Source of the DNA: JAYUHK01 sp043778415
Lineage (GTDB): Bacteria; Bacteroidota; Bacteroidia; Chitinophagales; Saprospiraceae
NCBI GenBank assembly: GCA_043778415.1
Contig: JAYWGG010000185.1
Coordinates: 1-5,616, forward strand
Direction: 5' to 3'
Length of the DNA: 5,616 nt
Positions 1 to 5,574 of this stretch are shown in pieces (position 1 is the first letter of the stretch; each line of letters begins with the position of its first letter). A program made the position numbers and the translations under genes. The notes beneath the pieces were generated by a model. It did no database searches. It was not told where the DNA came from and was given only the letters and a program-made list of their open reading frames with translations.

Positions 1-1
1 G

Positions 2-664
2 GACGAGTTCGGCAATGCGGGTTCGGTTTGTTTTTTACAAAATATTATGCACCCGATTTCGGTCGCCCGAAAGGTAATGGAAGACACGCCACACGTAATG
101 TTGGTCGGCGAAGGCGCGCTTCGGTTTGCGTTGGAAAAAGGTTTTAAAAAAGAAAATCTTCTGACCGAAGGCAGCAAAAAAGCGTGGGAAGAATGGAAAA
201 AAATATCGCAATACAAGCCTATTATCAACATCGAAAACCACGACACTATCGGAATGTTGGCGATTGACCAATACGGAAATCTCGGCGGCGGCTGCACTAC
301 GAGCGGCATGGCTTACAAGATGCACGGCAGAGTCGGCGACTCGCCCATTATTGGCGCGGGGCTTTTTGTGGACAACGAAGTAGGTGCTGCCACCTCGACG
401 GGTTTGGGCGAAGCGGTATTGCGCACTTTGGGTTCGTTTTTGGTCGTCGAACTGATGCGACAAGGGGCTACTCCTTTGGAGGCGTGCAAGGAAGCCGTCC
501 TTCGCATTGCGAAGCGCAATAAAAATTACAAAGATTTTCAGGTGGGATTTTTGGCTCTCCACCGCAACGGCGAACACGGTGCATTTTCGCTCCAAAAAGG
601 CTTTAATTACGCCCTTCACAAAGGCGGCGCGAATAAAATTTTTGATGCCGACTGGCAAAAATAA
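2..664 (+). CDS. Glycosylasparaginase (N4-(beta-N-acetylglucosaminyl)-L-asparaginase), 5'-truncated by window edge
   Basis: An Ntn-hydrolase that cleaves the GlcNAc-asparagine bond left after glycoprotein breakdown. The frame is open back to base 2, so the ATG at 47 is internal and the N-terminal part lies outside the window. The residues encoded before that ATG (DEFGNAGSVCF) and after it (HPISVARKVMEDTPHVMLVGEGA) are family-like alpha-chain sequence. The autoproteolysis site is His-Asp-Thr-Ile-Gly-Met. The nucleophile Thr is codon 245-247, so the mature beta chain would be 139 residues, close to family size. Downstream are CTTSGM, the substrate-binding GRVGDSP (Arg and Asp) and the TSTGLGE turn, all intact. 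The known flavobacterial enzyme is exported, but the signal peptide cannot be checked here. No obvious terminator follows before pssA. Family identity is firm; cellular location is inferred. Confidence 0.93.
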   Translation, partial: DEFGNAGSVCFLQNIMHPISVARKVMEDTPHVMLVGEGALRFALEKGFKKENLLTEGSKKAWEEWKKISQYKPIINIENHDTIGMLAIDQYGNLGGGCTTSGMAYKMHGRVGDSPIIGAGLFVDNEVGAATSTGLGEAVLRTLGSFLVVELMRQGATPLEACKEAVLRIAKRNKNYKDFQVGFLALHRNGEHGAFSLQKGFNYALHKGGANKIFDADWQK

Positions 665-730
665 GGAATGAAGAAAAAATAGGTGATTTATTTTAGATGG
701 GTTCCTAACTGATGTTACTACAAATTTTTC

Positions 731-738
731 TACCTTTG
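731..738 (+). promoter_or_regulatory. TAnnTTTG -7 promoter box directly ahead of pssA
   Basis: TACCTTTG matches the Bacteroidota sigma-A -7 element TAnnTTTG exactly. It ends only 8 bases before the pssA ATG, so a transcript from it would start about 5 bases ahead of the start codon. No good TTG -33 element lies 17-23 bp upstream, which lowers confidence. The TAAC-TGAT-GTTA palindrome at 706-717 occupies the place where -33 contacts would fall. Confidence 0.55.
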
Positions 739-746
739 CGCAACTT

Positions 747-1463
747 ATGAGGCATCAAATTCCGAATATAATCACGTTGTTCAACTTGTTCTGTGGCTGC
801 TGCGCTCTGGTAAGTTTGTTTGCTGGGCAACTACCAGAAGTAGTCTGGTGGTTGGCGGCGGGATTTTTGGCGGACGCGTTGGACGGTCAAGTCGCTCGCT
901 CGCTTGGAGTCAGTTCGCCGTTGGGTGCGCAGTTGGATTCGCTGGCGGATATGGTGTCGTTTGGGGTGGTGCCGGGAGCTATTTTTTATACGCTGCTTTT
1001 GCGCTCGGAGAGTATCACAAAGCCTGCGGCAGGGTTGGTTTTTGCAGCCGTTCCAGCTTTTTTATTGACTGTTTTTGCAGCGTATCGGCTGGCGAAATTC
1101 AATATAGACAAACGCCAGACGGCGGGATTTTTGGGGCTTGCGACTCCCGCTTGCACGGCTTTTACGGCGGGCTTGCTGCTTATTTATACCAACAATGCAG
1201 GCGGATTTCGAGAAACAATGACCAATGCGACTTTTTTGTATTCGCTGGTAATTATTTTGAGTTTTTTGATGGTTTCGGAGATACCAATGTTCAATTTTCG
1301 GTTCGCAAATATGAATTGGGTGGGCAACGAAATTCGTTTTATTTTCTTTGTAGGATTGATTCTTATATTAATTTTTACGCGAGTAGGTTTCCCGACGTTG
1401 GCAGTAGTTTGGTATGTTATGCTGTCAGTTTTTCAGAATATTTTAAAAAAAATAATTGCGTGA
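747..1463 (+). CDS. pssA: CDP-diacylglycerol--serine O-phosphatidyltransferase (phosphatidylserine synthase)
   Basis: Integral membrane enzyme that makes phosphatidylserine from CDP-diacylglycerol and L-serine, the step before phosphatidylethanolamine. The CDP-alcohol phosphatidyltransferase signature is complete: Asp43, Asp46-Gly47, Ala50-Arg51, Gly60, Asp64 and Asp68 in the D-x2-DG-x2-AR-x8-G-x3-D-x3-D pattern. The N-terminus (IPNIITLFNLFCGC) is typical of the short membrane-type PssA. Several hydrophobic segments follow, roughly at residues 72-90, 95-112, 127-147, 160-177 and 190-230. At 238 aa the length is normal. The start at 747 is fixed because the conserved N-terminal block begins at residue 5 and no other start codon fits. 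There is no Shine-Dalgarno sequence and the -7 box is almost adjacent, so the mRNA may be nearly leaderless. No psd gene is visible next to it. Confidence 0.94.
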   Translation: MRHQIPNIITLFNLFCGCCALVSLFAGQLPEVVWWLAAGFLADALDGQVARSLGVSSPLGAQLDSLADMVSFGVVPGAIFYTLLLRSESITKPAAGLVFAAVPAFLLTVFAAYRLAKFNIDKRQTAGFLGLATPACTAFTAGLLLIYTNNAGGFRETMTNATFLYSLVIILSFLMVSEIPMFNFRFANMNWVGNEIRFIFFVGLILILIFTRVGFPTLAVVWYVMLSVFQNILKKIIA

Positions 1464-1581
1464 AAAATGACTCAAAATAGGTTTAGGAATATAGACACAC
1501 ACGTTATATTTTTCCGTCGCAGACGCAAGAAAATTCAAAAAAATTAGAACTAAAAAAAGTCACAAAAAGTAAGAAAATAGT

Positions 1582-1827
1582 ATGAAATTTACTGCATCTA
1601 TCCAAGTTATGCCTCACAAAGAGTTGCTCGACCCGCAAGGCAAAACGATTGGGAAAAATTTGAAAAACATGGATTTGCAGGGCATCGAGAATGTCCGCAT
1701 CGGCAAGCACATCGAACTGACCGTAGAAGCCGACTCGGAAGCCGACGCGCGCGCTAAAATAACTACCGCGTGCAGCAAACTACTCGCCAATCCAATCATG
1801 GAATATTTTGAATTTACGGTCAATTAG
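1582..1827 (+). CDS. purS: Phosphoribosylformylglycinamidine synthase subunit PurS
   Basis: Small structural subunit of the three-part FGAM synthase (PurL-PurQ-PurS), in the fourth step of de novo purine synthesis in the cytoplasm. PurS bridges the PurQ glutaminase and the PurL synthase and helps pass ammonia between them. The 81-aa length matches the family. Visible family blocks are LLDPQGKTIGKNL (about residues 15-27), VRIGKHIEL (about 38-46) and the C-terminal CSKLLANPIMEYF (about 64-76). The upstream sequence is A-rich (AAGAAAATAG) without a Shine-Dalgarno motif. The gene ends with tandem in-frame stops, TAG then TGA (1825-1830). purL and purQ are not in the window; the next gene, 27 bp downstream, is rsmI, so co-transcription with rsmI is likely. 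PurS generally implies a short PurL plus PurQ elsewhere rather than one large fused PurL. Confidence 0.92.
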   Translation: MKFTASIQVMPHKELLDPQGKTIGKNLKNMDLQGIENVRIGKHIELTVEADSEADARAKITTACSKLLANPIMEYFEFTVN

Positions 1828-1844
1828 TGACAGTCATCAAATAC

Positions 1845-1850
1845 TAAAAA
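1845..1850 (+). promoter_or_regulatory. TAAAA-type translation start signal for rsmI
   Basis: TAAAAA followed by TTTT and then the ATG at 1855. Bacteroidota starts often carry a TAAAA-like tract instead of a Shine-Dalgarno sequence. It supports the chosen start of rsmI, which also matches the conserved N-terminus. Confidence 0.5.
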
Positions 1851-1854
1851 TTTT

Positions 1855-2577
1855 ATGCTTTATCTTATCCCAACGCCTATCGGCAATTTGGAAGACATCA
1901 CTTTGCGTGCCTTGCGATTGCTCAAAGAAGTGGATTTGATATTGGCAGAAGACACCCGTACGTCCAAAAAATTACTTCAACACTACGACATCGAAACGCC
2001 GCTTTATGCCTATCACGCTCACAACGAACATCAGGTCTTGGGCGGAATCATAGCAAAAATAGAAGGCGGCGCAGTCGTCGCTTTGGTAACAGATGCTGGC
2101 ACTCCGGGTATTTCTGACCCTGGTTTTTTGTTGGTGCGCGCCTGCCTGAAAGCCAACCTAAAAGTACAATGTTTGCCCGGCGCAACCGCATTCGTTCCCG
2201 CTTTAGCCAACGCTGGACTGCCTTGCGATGCCTTTCATTTTGAGGGATTTTTGCCCCACAAAAAAGGAAGACAGACCCGATTGAAATACCTTTGCGAACT
2301 ACCCAATACGTTTGTTCTCTACGAATCTCCCTTTCGTTTGGTCAAATGTTTGCAAGAATTAGCGCAATTTTGTGACATAGACCGCTCGGCAGCCGTTTGT
2401 CGCGAAATCAGTAAACTGCATGAAGAAACAAAAACGGGTTCGTTGGAGCAACTCATCGCTTACTTTGACGGCGGCGGCGGAGTCGTAAAAGGCGAAATAG
2501 TCATCGTAGTAGGCGGCAAACCAGAGGAAAAAGCAACTAAAAAATACCGCCTAAAATCAGAAGATGATGACGAATAA
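1855..2577 (+). CDS. rsmI: 16S rRNA (cytidine1402-2'-O)-methyltransferase
   Basis: SAM-dependent ribose methyltransferase of the tetrapyrrole-methylase fold that modifies C1402 in the decoding centre of 16S rRNA. Family motifs appear in order: PTPIGNLEDIT (6-16), AEDTR (31-35), DAGTPGISDPG (80-90), PGATA (108-112), FEGFLP (129-134), YESPFR (156-161), CREISKLHEE (182-191) and KGE (212-214). In the YES-x-H-R block, E. coli has His where this protein has Phe160; I believe aromatic residues occur here in Bacteroidota but cannot check. At 240 aa it is shorter than the E. coli enzyme (about 286 aa), lacking most of the C-terminal extension and ending in an acidic EDDDE tail. Its last 14 bases overlap the next gene, and it follows purS by 27 bp. 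It is probably the middle gene of a purS-rsmI-GT-C transcript. Confidence 0.95.
   Translation: MLYLIPTPIGNLEDITLRALRLLKEVDLILAEDTRTSKKLLQHYDIETPLYAYHAHNEHQVLGGIIAKIEGGAVVALVTDAGTPGISDPGFLLVRACLKANLKVQCLPGATAFVPALANAGLPCDAFHFEGFLPHKKGRQTRLKYLCELPNTFVLYESPFRLVKCLQELAQFCDIDRSAAVCREISKLHEETKTGSLEQLIAYFDGGGGVVKGEIVIVVGGKPEEKATKKYRLKSEDDDE
2552..2556 (+). promoter_or_regulatory. TAAAA start signal inside rsmI for the overlapping GT-C gene
   Basis: TAAAA lies within the rsmI coding sequence, 7 bases ahead of the ATG at 2564 and 10 ahead of the second ATG at 2567. Together with the 14-base overlap, it suggests that the GT-C gene is translated by coupling to rsmI. Which of the two adjacent ATGs, or the third Met codon at 2579, is used cannot be decided from sequence. 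Confidence 0.4.
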
Positions 2578-4042
2578 TATGCCACTTTGGACCAAGAAAA
2601 TACCGCTTGCAGCTACTGTTTTGTTAGCTGTCGCGCTGCTCGTTTACATCGTTTTGAGAGCTGTAAAAGTGGGATTTACGCACGACGAAAGCTGGACTTT
2701 CATCGGTTTCGTCAAAGAACCCGTCTTTGATTTATTCTTCAACGTCCGCAACTGGAAGTCTGCCAACAATCACCCGCTCAACTCCATACTAATGCAGTTG
2801 GGCTTCCAACTTTTCGGACCTCAAGAGTGGGCGTTGCGGATAGGAAGTATTTTGGGCGGGCTGCTTTTTTTGCTCTTTGCTGCGCGCACCGTTTCGCTGT
2901 GGATTCCTGCTTCTTCGTGGCTTTTTTTTACGGCGTTTTGCTGCTTGGCACTCAACCCTTTTATGATAGAATTTTTCGCCCTTTGTCGCGGATACGGACT
3001 TTGTGTTGCCTTCGAGATGATGGCTCTTTTTTATTTTTTTCGTTGGGTAAAAGAAGCCCGTCGCTTTGATTTGTTCAAGGCAAGCTGTGCGCTGGGAATG
3101 GGCGTTTTAGCCAACTTTACGCTGTTAGATTTGGTAGCAGCTTTTTTTGTTACGGCATCTTTGGTGTATTTTTTTCTCCGCAGAGAGGAACGTTCATGGC
3201 TTGGCTGGCTCAAAATGTTAGCTTTGCCGACGCTCCCGATGCTCGTTCTTGTGACACTCATCTTCAAGCCTATTCGCTGGATTCAAAGTGTCGGAGAGTT
3301 TGAGTGGGGACCACATTCGTTTTGGGAAACTTGGCGCGTATTGATACAAAATTTTGTCTGTACCCCCTTTGGGGGACGGTTTGAGTGGTGGAAAACGAGC
3401 GCGGTCGTGGCTGGCACGATACTCGGAATATTGTTGTTTTTTTTTATTATAAAAAGAATAAAAGTGACAGGTATAAAAAACAACGAAATGCTTTTCTCTG
3501 CTACCGCACTTGCCATTAGCACGATGTTCGTTACGGTTTTTCAACACTATCTTGTCGGGGCAAACTATTTGATTGGTCGCACTGCTATTTTATTTTACCC
3601 ATTGCTATCGACTGTATTTTTATTGAGTTTGATAGAGATTCAAGGACGCTACAAGTACGGATTTGTGTGGTCAAATGTGGCGACATTGCTTTTGATAATA
3701 AATTTTTGGGTAAGTAGCAATTTGCGTTTTTCGAGCGAATGGTGGTACGACGAAAGCAGCAGAGAAGCTGTATTTTTTGTAAATAAACAAGAAAACGTGA
3801 CAAAAAAAATAAAATATGGCGTAAGCTGGATTTTTGGACCAGCGACCATGTTTTACCAAAGAAATCGCGACTTACAAAATTTAGAAAATATAGAATACGA
3901 CGGCAGCCACAACGACCTTGCGTGGATAAAAAATAACAATTTTGACTTCATCTACGTCGAATCCGAAAATGGTAAAAAATTGGAAGACCAATACACGGAA
4001 GTCAAACGCTTCGCTCGCGGCGTAGTTATGCGGCGCAAGTAG
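2564..4042 (+). CDS. Multi-pass membrane protein, GT-C-type glycosyltransferase (PMT_2/GT39-like)
   Basis: Probable inner-membrane glycosyltransferase using a polyprenyl-phosphate-linked sugar; substrate unknown. A first membrane helix (about 13-33) is followed by an external loop with His40-Asp41-Glu42, the position of the acidic catalytic/metal motif in GT-C enzymes. The same loop has NNHPLN (67-72), resembling the HPP(L/F) block of PMT_2 proteins, and FGPQEWALRI (83-92), resembling their lfG.se.alR block. FFALCRGYGL (136-145) resembles the aRxYal motif, and Arg338/Pro345 the late RxxxxxxP motif. I count about ten hydrophobic segments, at roughly 13-33, 90-112, 117-139, 142-161, 172-203, 211-233, 277-297, 308-330, 336-357 and 364-384, then a soluble C-terminal part of about 108 residues that I do not recognise. 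The gene has many T runs of 7-9 bases but no frameshift. Superfamily assignment is by motif; O-mannosylation or lipid-A sugar transfer are both open. Confidence 0.75.
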   Translation: MMTNNMPLWTKKIPLAATVLLAVALLVYIVLRAVKVGFTHDESWTFIGFVKEPVFDLFFNVRNWKSANNHPLNSILMQLGFQLFGPQEWALRIGSILGGLLFLLFAARTVSLWIPASSWLFFTAFCCLALNPFMIEFFALCRGYGLCVAFEMMALFYFFRWVKEARRFDLFKASCALGMGVLANFTLLDLVAAFFVTASLVYFFLRREERSWLGWLKMLALPTLPMLVLVTLIFKPIRWIQSVGEFEWGPHSFWETWRVLIQNFVCTPFGGRFEWWKTSAVVAGTILGILLFFFIIKRIKVTGIKNNEMLFSATALAISTMFVTVFQHYLVGANYLIGRTAILFYPLLSTVFLLSLIEIQGRYKYGFVWSNVATLLLIINFWVSSNLRFSSEWWYDESSREAVFFVNKQENVTKKIKYGVSWIFGPATMFYQRNRDLQNLENIEYDGSHNDLAWIKNNNFDFIYVESENGKKLEDQYTEVKRFARGVVMRRK

Positions 4043-4051
4043 AGTTCTTTC

Positions 4052-4354
4052 CTACCGCCCAAACTCGCTCAACCACGCCAAAACGCCGCCTTCGAGGTTC
4101 CTAACATTCTCAAAACCAAGCTGTTGTAAATATTTTTGAGCGTTGGCACTTCTCATTCCCGAGCGGCAATGAAGCACGATTTCGTCTTTTTTGTGCGCTT
4201 CCAAGTCCCCGACGGCGGCGGCAAAAGTACCCAACGGAATTAGCTGCGCACCCAAATTGAACTCCGCATATTCGTCGGGTTCTCGCACATCAATAAACAC
4301 AAATTGCTCGCCCGCAGCGAGTTTACTTTTCAATTCTCTTACGTTAATATCCAT
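4052..4354 (-). CDS. Single-domain rhodanese-like sulfurtransferase
   Basis: A 100-aa protein made of one rhodanese domain, likely cytoplasmic since no signal peptide or membrane segment is visible. It has DVREPDEY (22-29) and the active-site loop HCRSGMRS (62-69). Cys63 would carry the persulfide, and the six-residue CRSGMR loop is the size typical of sulfur-handling rhodaneses, not of Cdc25-type phosphatases. The C-terminal LEGGVLAW block (87-94) is also family-typical. A TAAAAA tract abuts the ATG. Its 3' end faces the GT-C gene with a 9-bp gap (4043-4051). recO lies 106 bp upstream on the same strand, with a palindrome between them. The true sulfur donor and acceptor cannot be inferred. 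The family call is firm; GlpE- or PspE-like naming would be a guess. Confidence 0.93.
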   Translation of the reverse strand: MDINVRELKSKLAAGEQFVFIDVREPDEYAEFNLGAQLIPLGTFAAAVGDLEAHKKDEIVLHCRSGMRSANAQKYLQQLGFENVRNLEGGVLAWLSEFGR

Positions 4355-4388
4355 TTTTTATTTTAAAATATTTGTGACTATATAGTGT

Positions 4389-4417
4389 TGTAACTAATTG
4401 ATTATCAATTAGTTGCA
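4389..4417 (+). repeat. Near-perfect palindrome, copy 1 of a 21-nt repeated motif
   Basis: The arms AACTAATTGAT (4392-4402) and ATCAATTAGTT (4404-4414) are perfect inverse complements around a single T. Two more complementary pairs lie outside a T:G position, so the palindrome runs 14 + 1 + 14 with one non-Watson-Crick pair. Its first 21 bases (4389-4409) recur, with one mismatch, on the minus strand at 5410-5390. It lies 35 bp upstream of the rhodanese ATG and 44 bp past the recO stop codon. On the minus strand it is followed by ACAACACTATATAG, not a T run, so it is a poor intrinsic terminator for recO. A protein-binding site (operator) or a dispersed intergenic palindrome fits better. Confidence 0.7.
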
Positions 4418-4460
4418 CAGCTAAAAACTAAAAACTTATAATTAAAAAACTCATCGCCAA

Positions 4461-5189
4461 CTATTCCATAATCTCCTGCAAAATCTTGTGCGACTGCAAC
4501 GGCTGAAGATTTTCGATGTGCAAACTGTAAAAAGTAAGCATTTTTTCCAACAAAATATGTCGCTGCGCCCGATTCATTTTTATGGTCGCGGACTGCTCCA
4601 ATTCGGTGTGAAGCAATAGCTGGAGCAACTCGCTGGATTCTTCGTTCATATATAAGGTGTGCGTCGGCGCGTCGGCGACAAAAATACCCGTTTTTAAGTC
4701 TAAAAAAGGCGTTTTTTCACTCCAATCGCCGTGCGGCATAAATCCCAAAAAGCCCGATAGAGAAGCCATAAACCAAAGATGGACATTGCCAAAAGGCGCG
4801 CTCGTGCTGTCCAAATAGGCAAAACTTCGCCACACAAACTCAAATAATTCGGGGTTTGGCTCTTCTTCCTTGATGGTTTTGCGCGCCAACTCTGCCATAA
4901 AAATCCCCACCGCACCTTTTGCGACATTGAAGGGCAGACTTTGATAGGTGTGCGCCATTCGGAGTTCTTTCAGGCGGTGCAGCGTGGTGTCGTTTCGGTT
5001 GGGCGCGATGAGTTCTACGAGCGACATTACTTGCAGCAGACTGGCTTTTATCGTGGCGCGCGGACTTCTCACCCCAGACACTATGAACGAGCGCAAGCCG
5101 CACTGTTCGGTATAAATATCCACGATTACGCTGGTTTCGGAATACTTGATGTTGCGAAATACGATACCGAGTGTTTCTATGAATTGCAT
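4461..5189 (-). CDS. recO: DNA repair protein RecO
   Basis: Recombination mediator that anneals ssDNA and helps load RecA onto SSB-coated DNA in the RecFOR pathway. From the ATG at 5189 the protein is 242 aa, the usual length. The frame continues upstream to an ATG at 5285, but those 32 extra residues (MELPPSFL...) come from A/T-rich spacer and do not look like RecO, while Met33 directly begins the OB-fold pattern (TLGIVFRNIKYSETSVIVDIYTEQCGLRSFIVSGVR). The helical C-terminal part holds LSGFLGFMP (144-152), where many RecO proteins continue into a four-Cys zinc site. Here no CxxC pairs follow, so this RecO is probably zinc-free, as in E. coli. Upstream is a weak promoter-like box. The gene is bracketed by inverted copies of a 21-nt motif. 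Confidence 0.9.
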   Translation of the reverse strand: MQFIETLGIVFRNIKYSETSVIVDIYTEQCGLRSFIVSGVRSPRATIKASLLQVMSLVELIAPNRNDTTLHRLKELRMAHTYQSLPFNVAKGAVGIFMAELARKTIKEEEPNPELFEFVWRSFAYLDSTSAPFGNVHLWFMASLSGFLGFMPHGDWSEKTPFLDLKTGIFVADAPTHTLYMNEESSELLQLLLHTELEQSATIKMNRAQRHILLEKMLTFYSLHIENLQPLQSHKILQEIME

Positions 5190-5198
5190 AATAAAACT

Positions 5199-5206
5199 GA
5201 AAGGTA
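5199..5206 (-). promoter_or_regulatory. Possible -7 promoter box for recO
   Basis: On the minus strand, TACCTTTC matches TAnnTTTG at all fixed positions except the last base. It ends 9 bases before the recO ATG, giving a leader of about 6 bases, much like the arrangement at pssA. No TTG is found at the right distance upstream, so the call is tentative. Confidence 0.3.
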
Positions 5207-5389
5207 GAGTTTTTTTTAGATGAAAAAAAATTTTCGCACCGCAAAAAAAGTAATTTTTGACTAAAAAAGACGGCGGCAACTCCAAACAGTACCCAAACAG
5301 TTCGGAGCGGAGTTTTTAACCAAATTTAATACTTTTATAATTATTAAATTAACTTTACAATGGTAAAAAATTAATGTTAGTTATAAATT

Positions 5390-5410
5390 ATTGATATTCA
5401 ATTAGTTACA
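5390..5410 (-). repeat. Copy 2 of the 21-nt repeated motif (inverted relative to copy 1)
   Basis: Read on the minus strand, it begins TGTAACTAATTGA and ends ATATCAAT. It matches 4389-4409 at 20 of 21 bases (T to A at base 14). The centre ATTGA-ATA-TCAAT remains palindromic, but the outer right arm seen in copy 1 is not conserved. A further TAACTAA lies about 26 bp along the minus strand. It sits about 200 bp upstream of recO and about 50 bp upstream of the -33 element of the rightward promoter, so it could act on either. Confidence 0.6.
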
Positions 5411-5462
5411 AATAAAAAATATCTAAATTTTAAGAATAATACGACTAATCTTAAAAAAATAC

Positions 5463-5493
5463 TTGCACGCGACTTTAAAATACCGTATCTTTG
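5463..5493 (+). promoter_or_regulatory. Strong Bacteroidota-type sigma-A promoter, rightward
   Basis: TTG at 5463-5465 and TATCTTTG at 5486-5493, separated by 20 bp, match the -33/-7 (TTG ... TAnnTTTG) architecture exactly. An A-tract lies directly upstream. Transcription should start near 5497 and run out of the window to the right, away from recO. This is the best promoter in the window. Confidence 0.75.
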
Positions 5494-5574
5494 CAGTATT
5501 AAATTTGTTTTTAGAATAAAATAAATAATCAAAACAAAATTAAATTTTGTAATACTTATTTTAAAAGACAAATT
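5494..5574 (+). other. Leader region downstream of the rightward promoter, with a small hairpin
   Basis: There is no ATG or GTG between the promoter and the window end. ACAAAATT (5534-5541) and AATTTTGT (5543-5550) are inverse complements, giving a short AT-only stem. A second AATTTTG at 5571-5577 could compete for the same left arm, and AAATTTGT (5501-5508) is complementary to ACAAATTT (5568-5575). Because the region is extremely AT-rich, such pairings are expected by chance, so no riboswitch or attenuator is claimed. Confidence 0.3.

Larger units (their letters stand above)
5190..5462. other. AT-rich divergent intergenic region upstream of recO
   Basis: No gene is supported here. It contains, from left to right: A- and T-tracts ahead of recO; two adjacent copies of CCAAACAGT at 5282-5290 and 5293-5301; AACTCC (5278-5283) complementary to GGAGTT (5309-5314), the latter followed by more T, a possible but weak rightward hairpin; then a stretch of very high AT carrying copy 2 of the repeated motif. 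No tRNA-like cloverleaf was found on either strand. GC-richer bases at 5265-5315 stand out from the AT-rich remainder and could be the remnant edge of something, but I cannot name it. Confidence 0.5.

Noticed and set aside
35..658. Long minus-strand frame (207 codons) opposite the glycosylasparaginase gene
   Set aside because: It is the antisense of a clearly conserved gene, has no recognisable domain, and its composition (Phe/Arg/Ser-rich) is that of a shadow frame.
848..1480. 210-codon plus-strand frame overlapping pssA
   Set aside because: It is out of frame with the complete PssA motif set and shows no family signature; it arises from the codon bias of a hydrophobic protein.
1505..1512. 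TATATTTT as a -7 box for purS
   Set aside because: It misses the final G of TAnnTTTG, has no TTG at the right distance, and similar 8-mers are frequent in AT-rich spacers.
1515..1525. CGTC-GCA-GACG hairpin after pssA as a terminator
   Set aside because: The stem is only 4 bp and is followed by A-rich rather than T-rich sequence, so it does not meet the standard for an intrinsic terminator.
3363..3375. CCCCC-TTT-GGGGG inverted repeat
   Set aside because: It lies inside the GT-C reading frame as ordinary Pro-Phe-Gly-Gly codons, has a 5-bp stem, no T run after it and no second copy in the window.
4840..5244. Minus-strand 134-codon frame within recO and its upstream region
   Set aside because: It is an out-of-frame shadow of recO, rich in Arg and His, without recognisable motifs.
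5190..5285. 32-residue N-terminal extension of RecO from an upstream ATG
   Set aside because: The extension is coded by A/T-tract spacer DNA, and the RecO OB-fold pattern begins directly at the ATG at 5189, giving the normal family length.
5278..5320. tRNA or structured RNA in the GC-richer patch upstream of recO
   Set aside because: GTTCGGA resembles a T-loop, but no acceptor stem, anticodon arm or D-arm can be paired on either strand.
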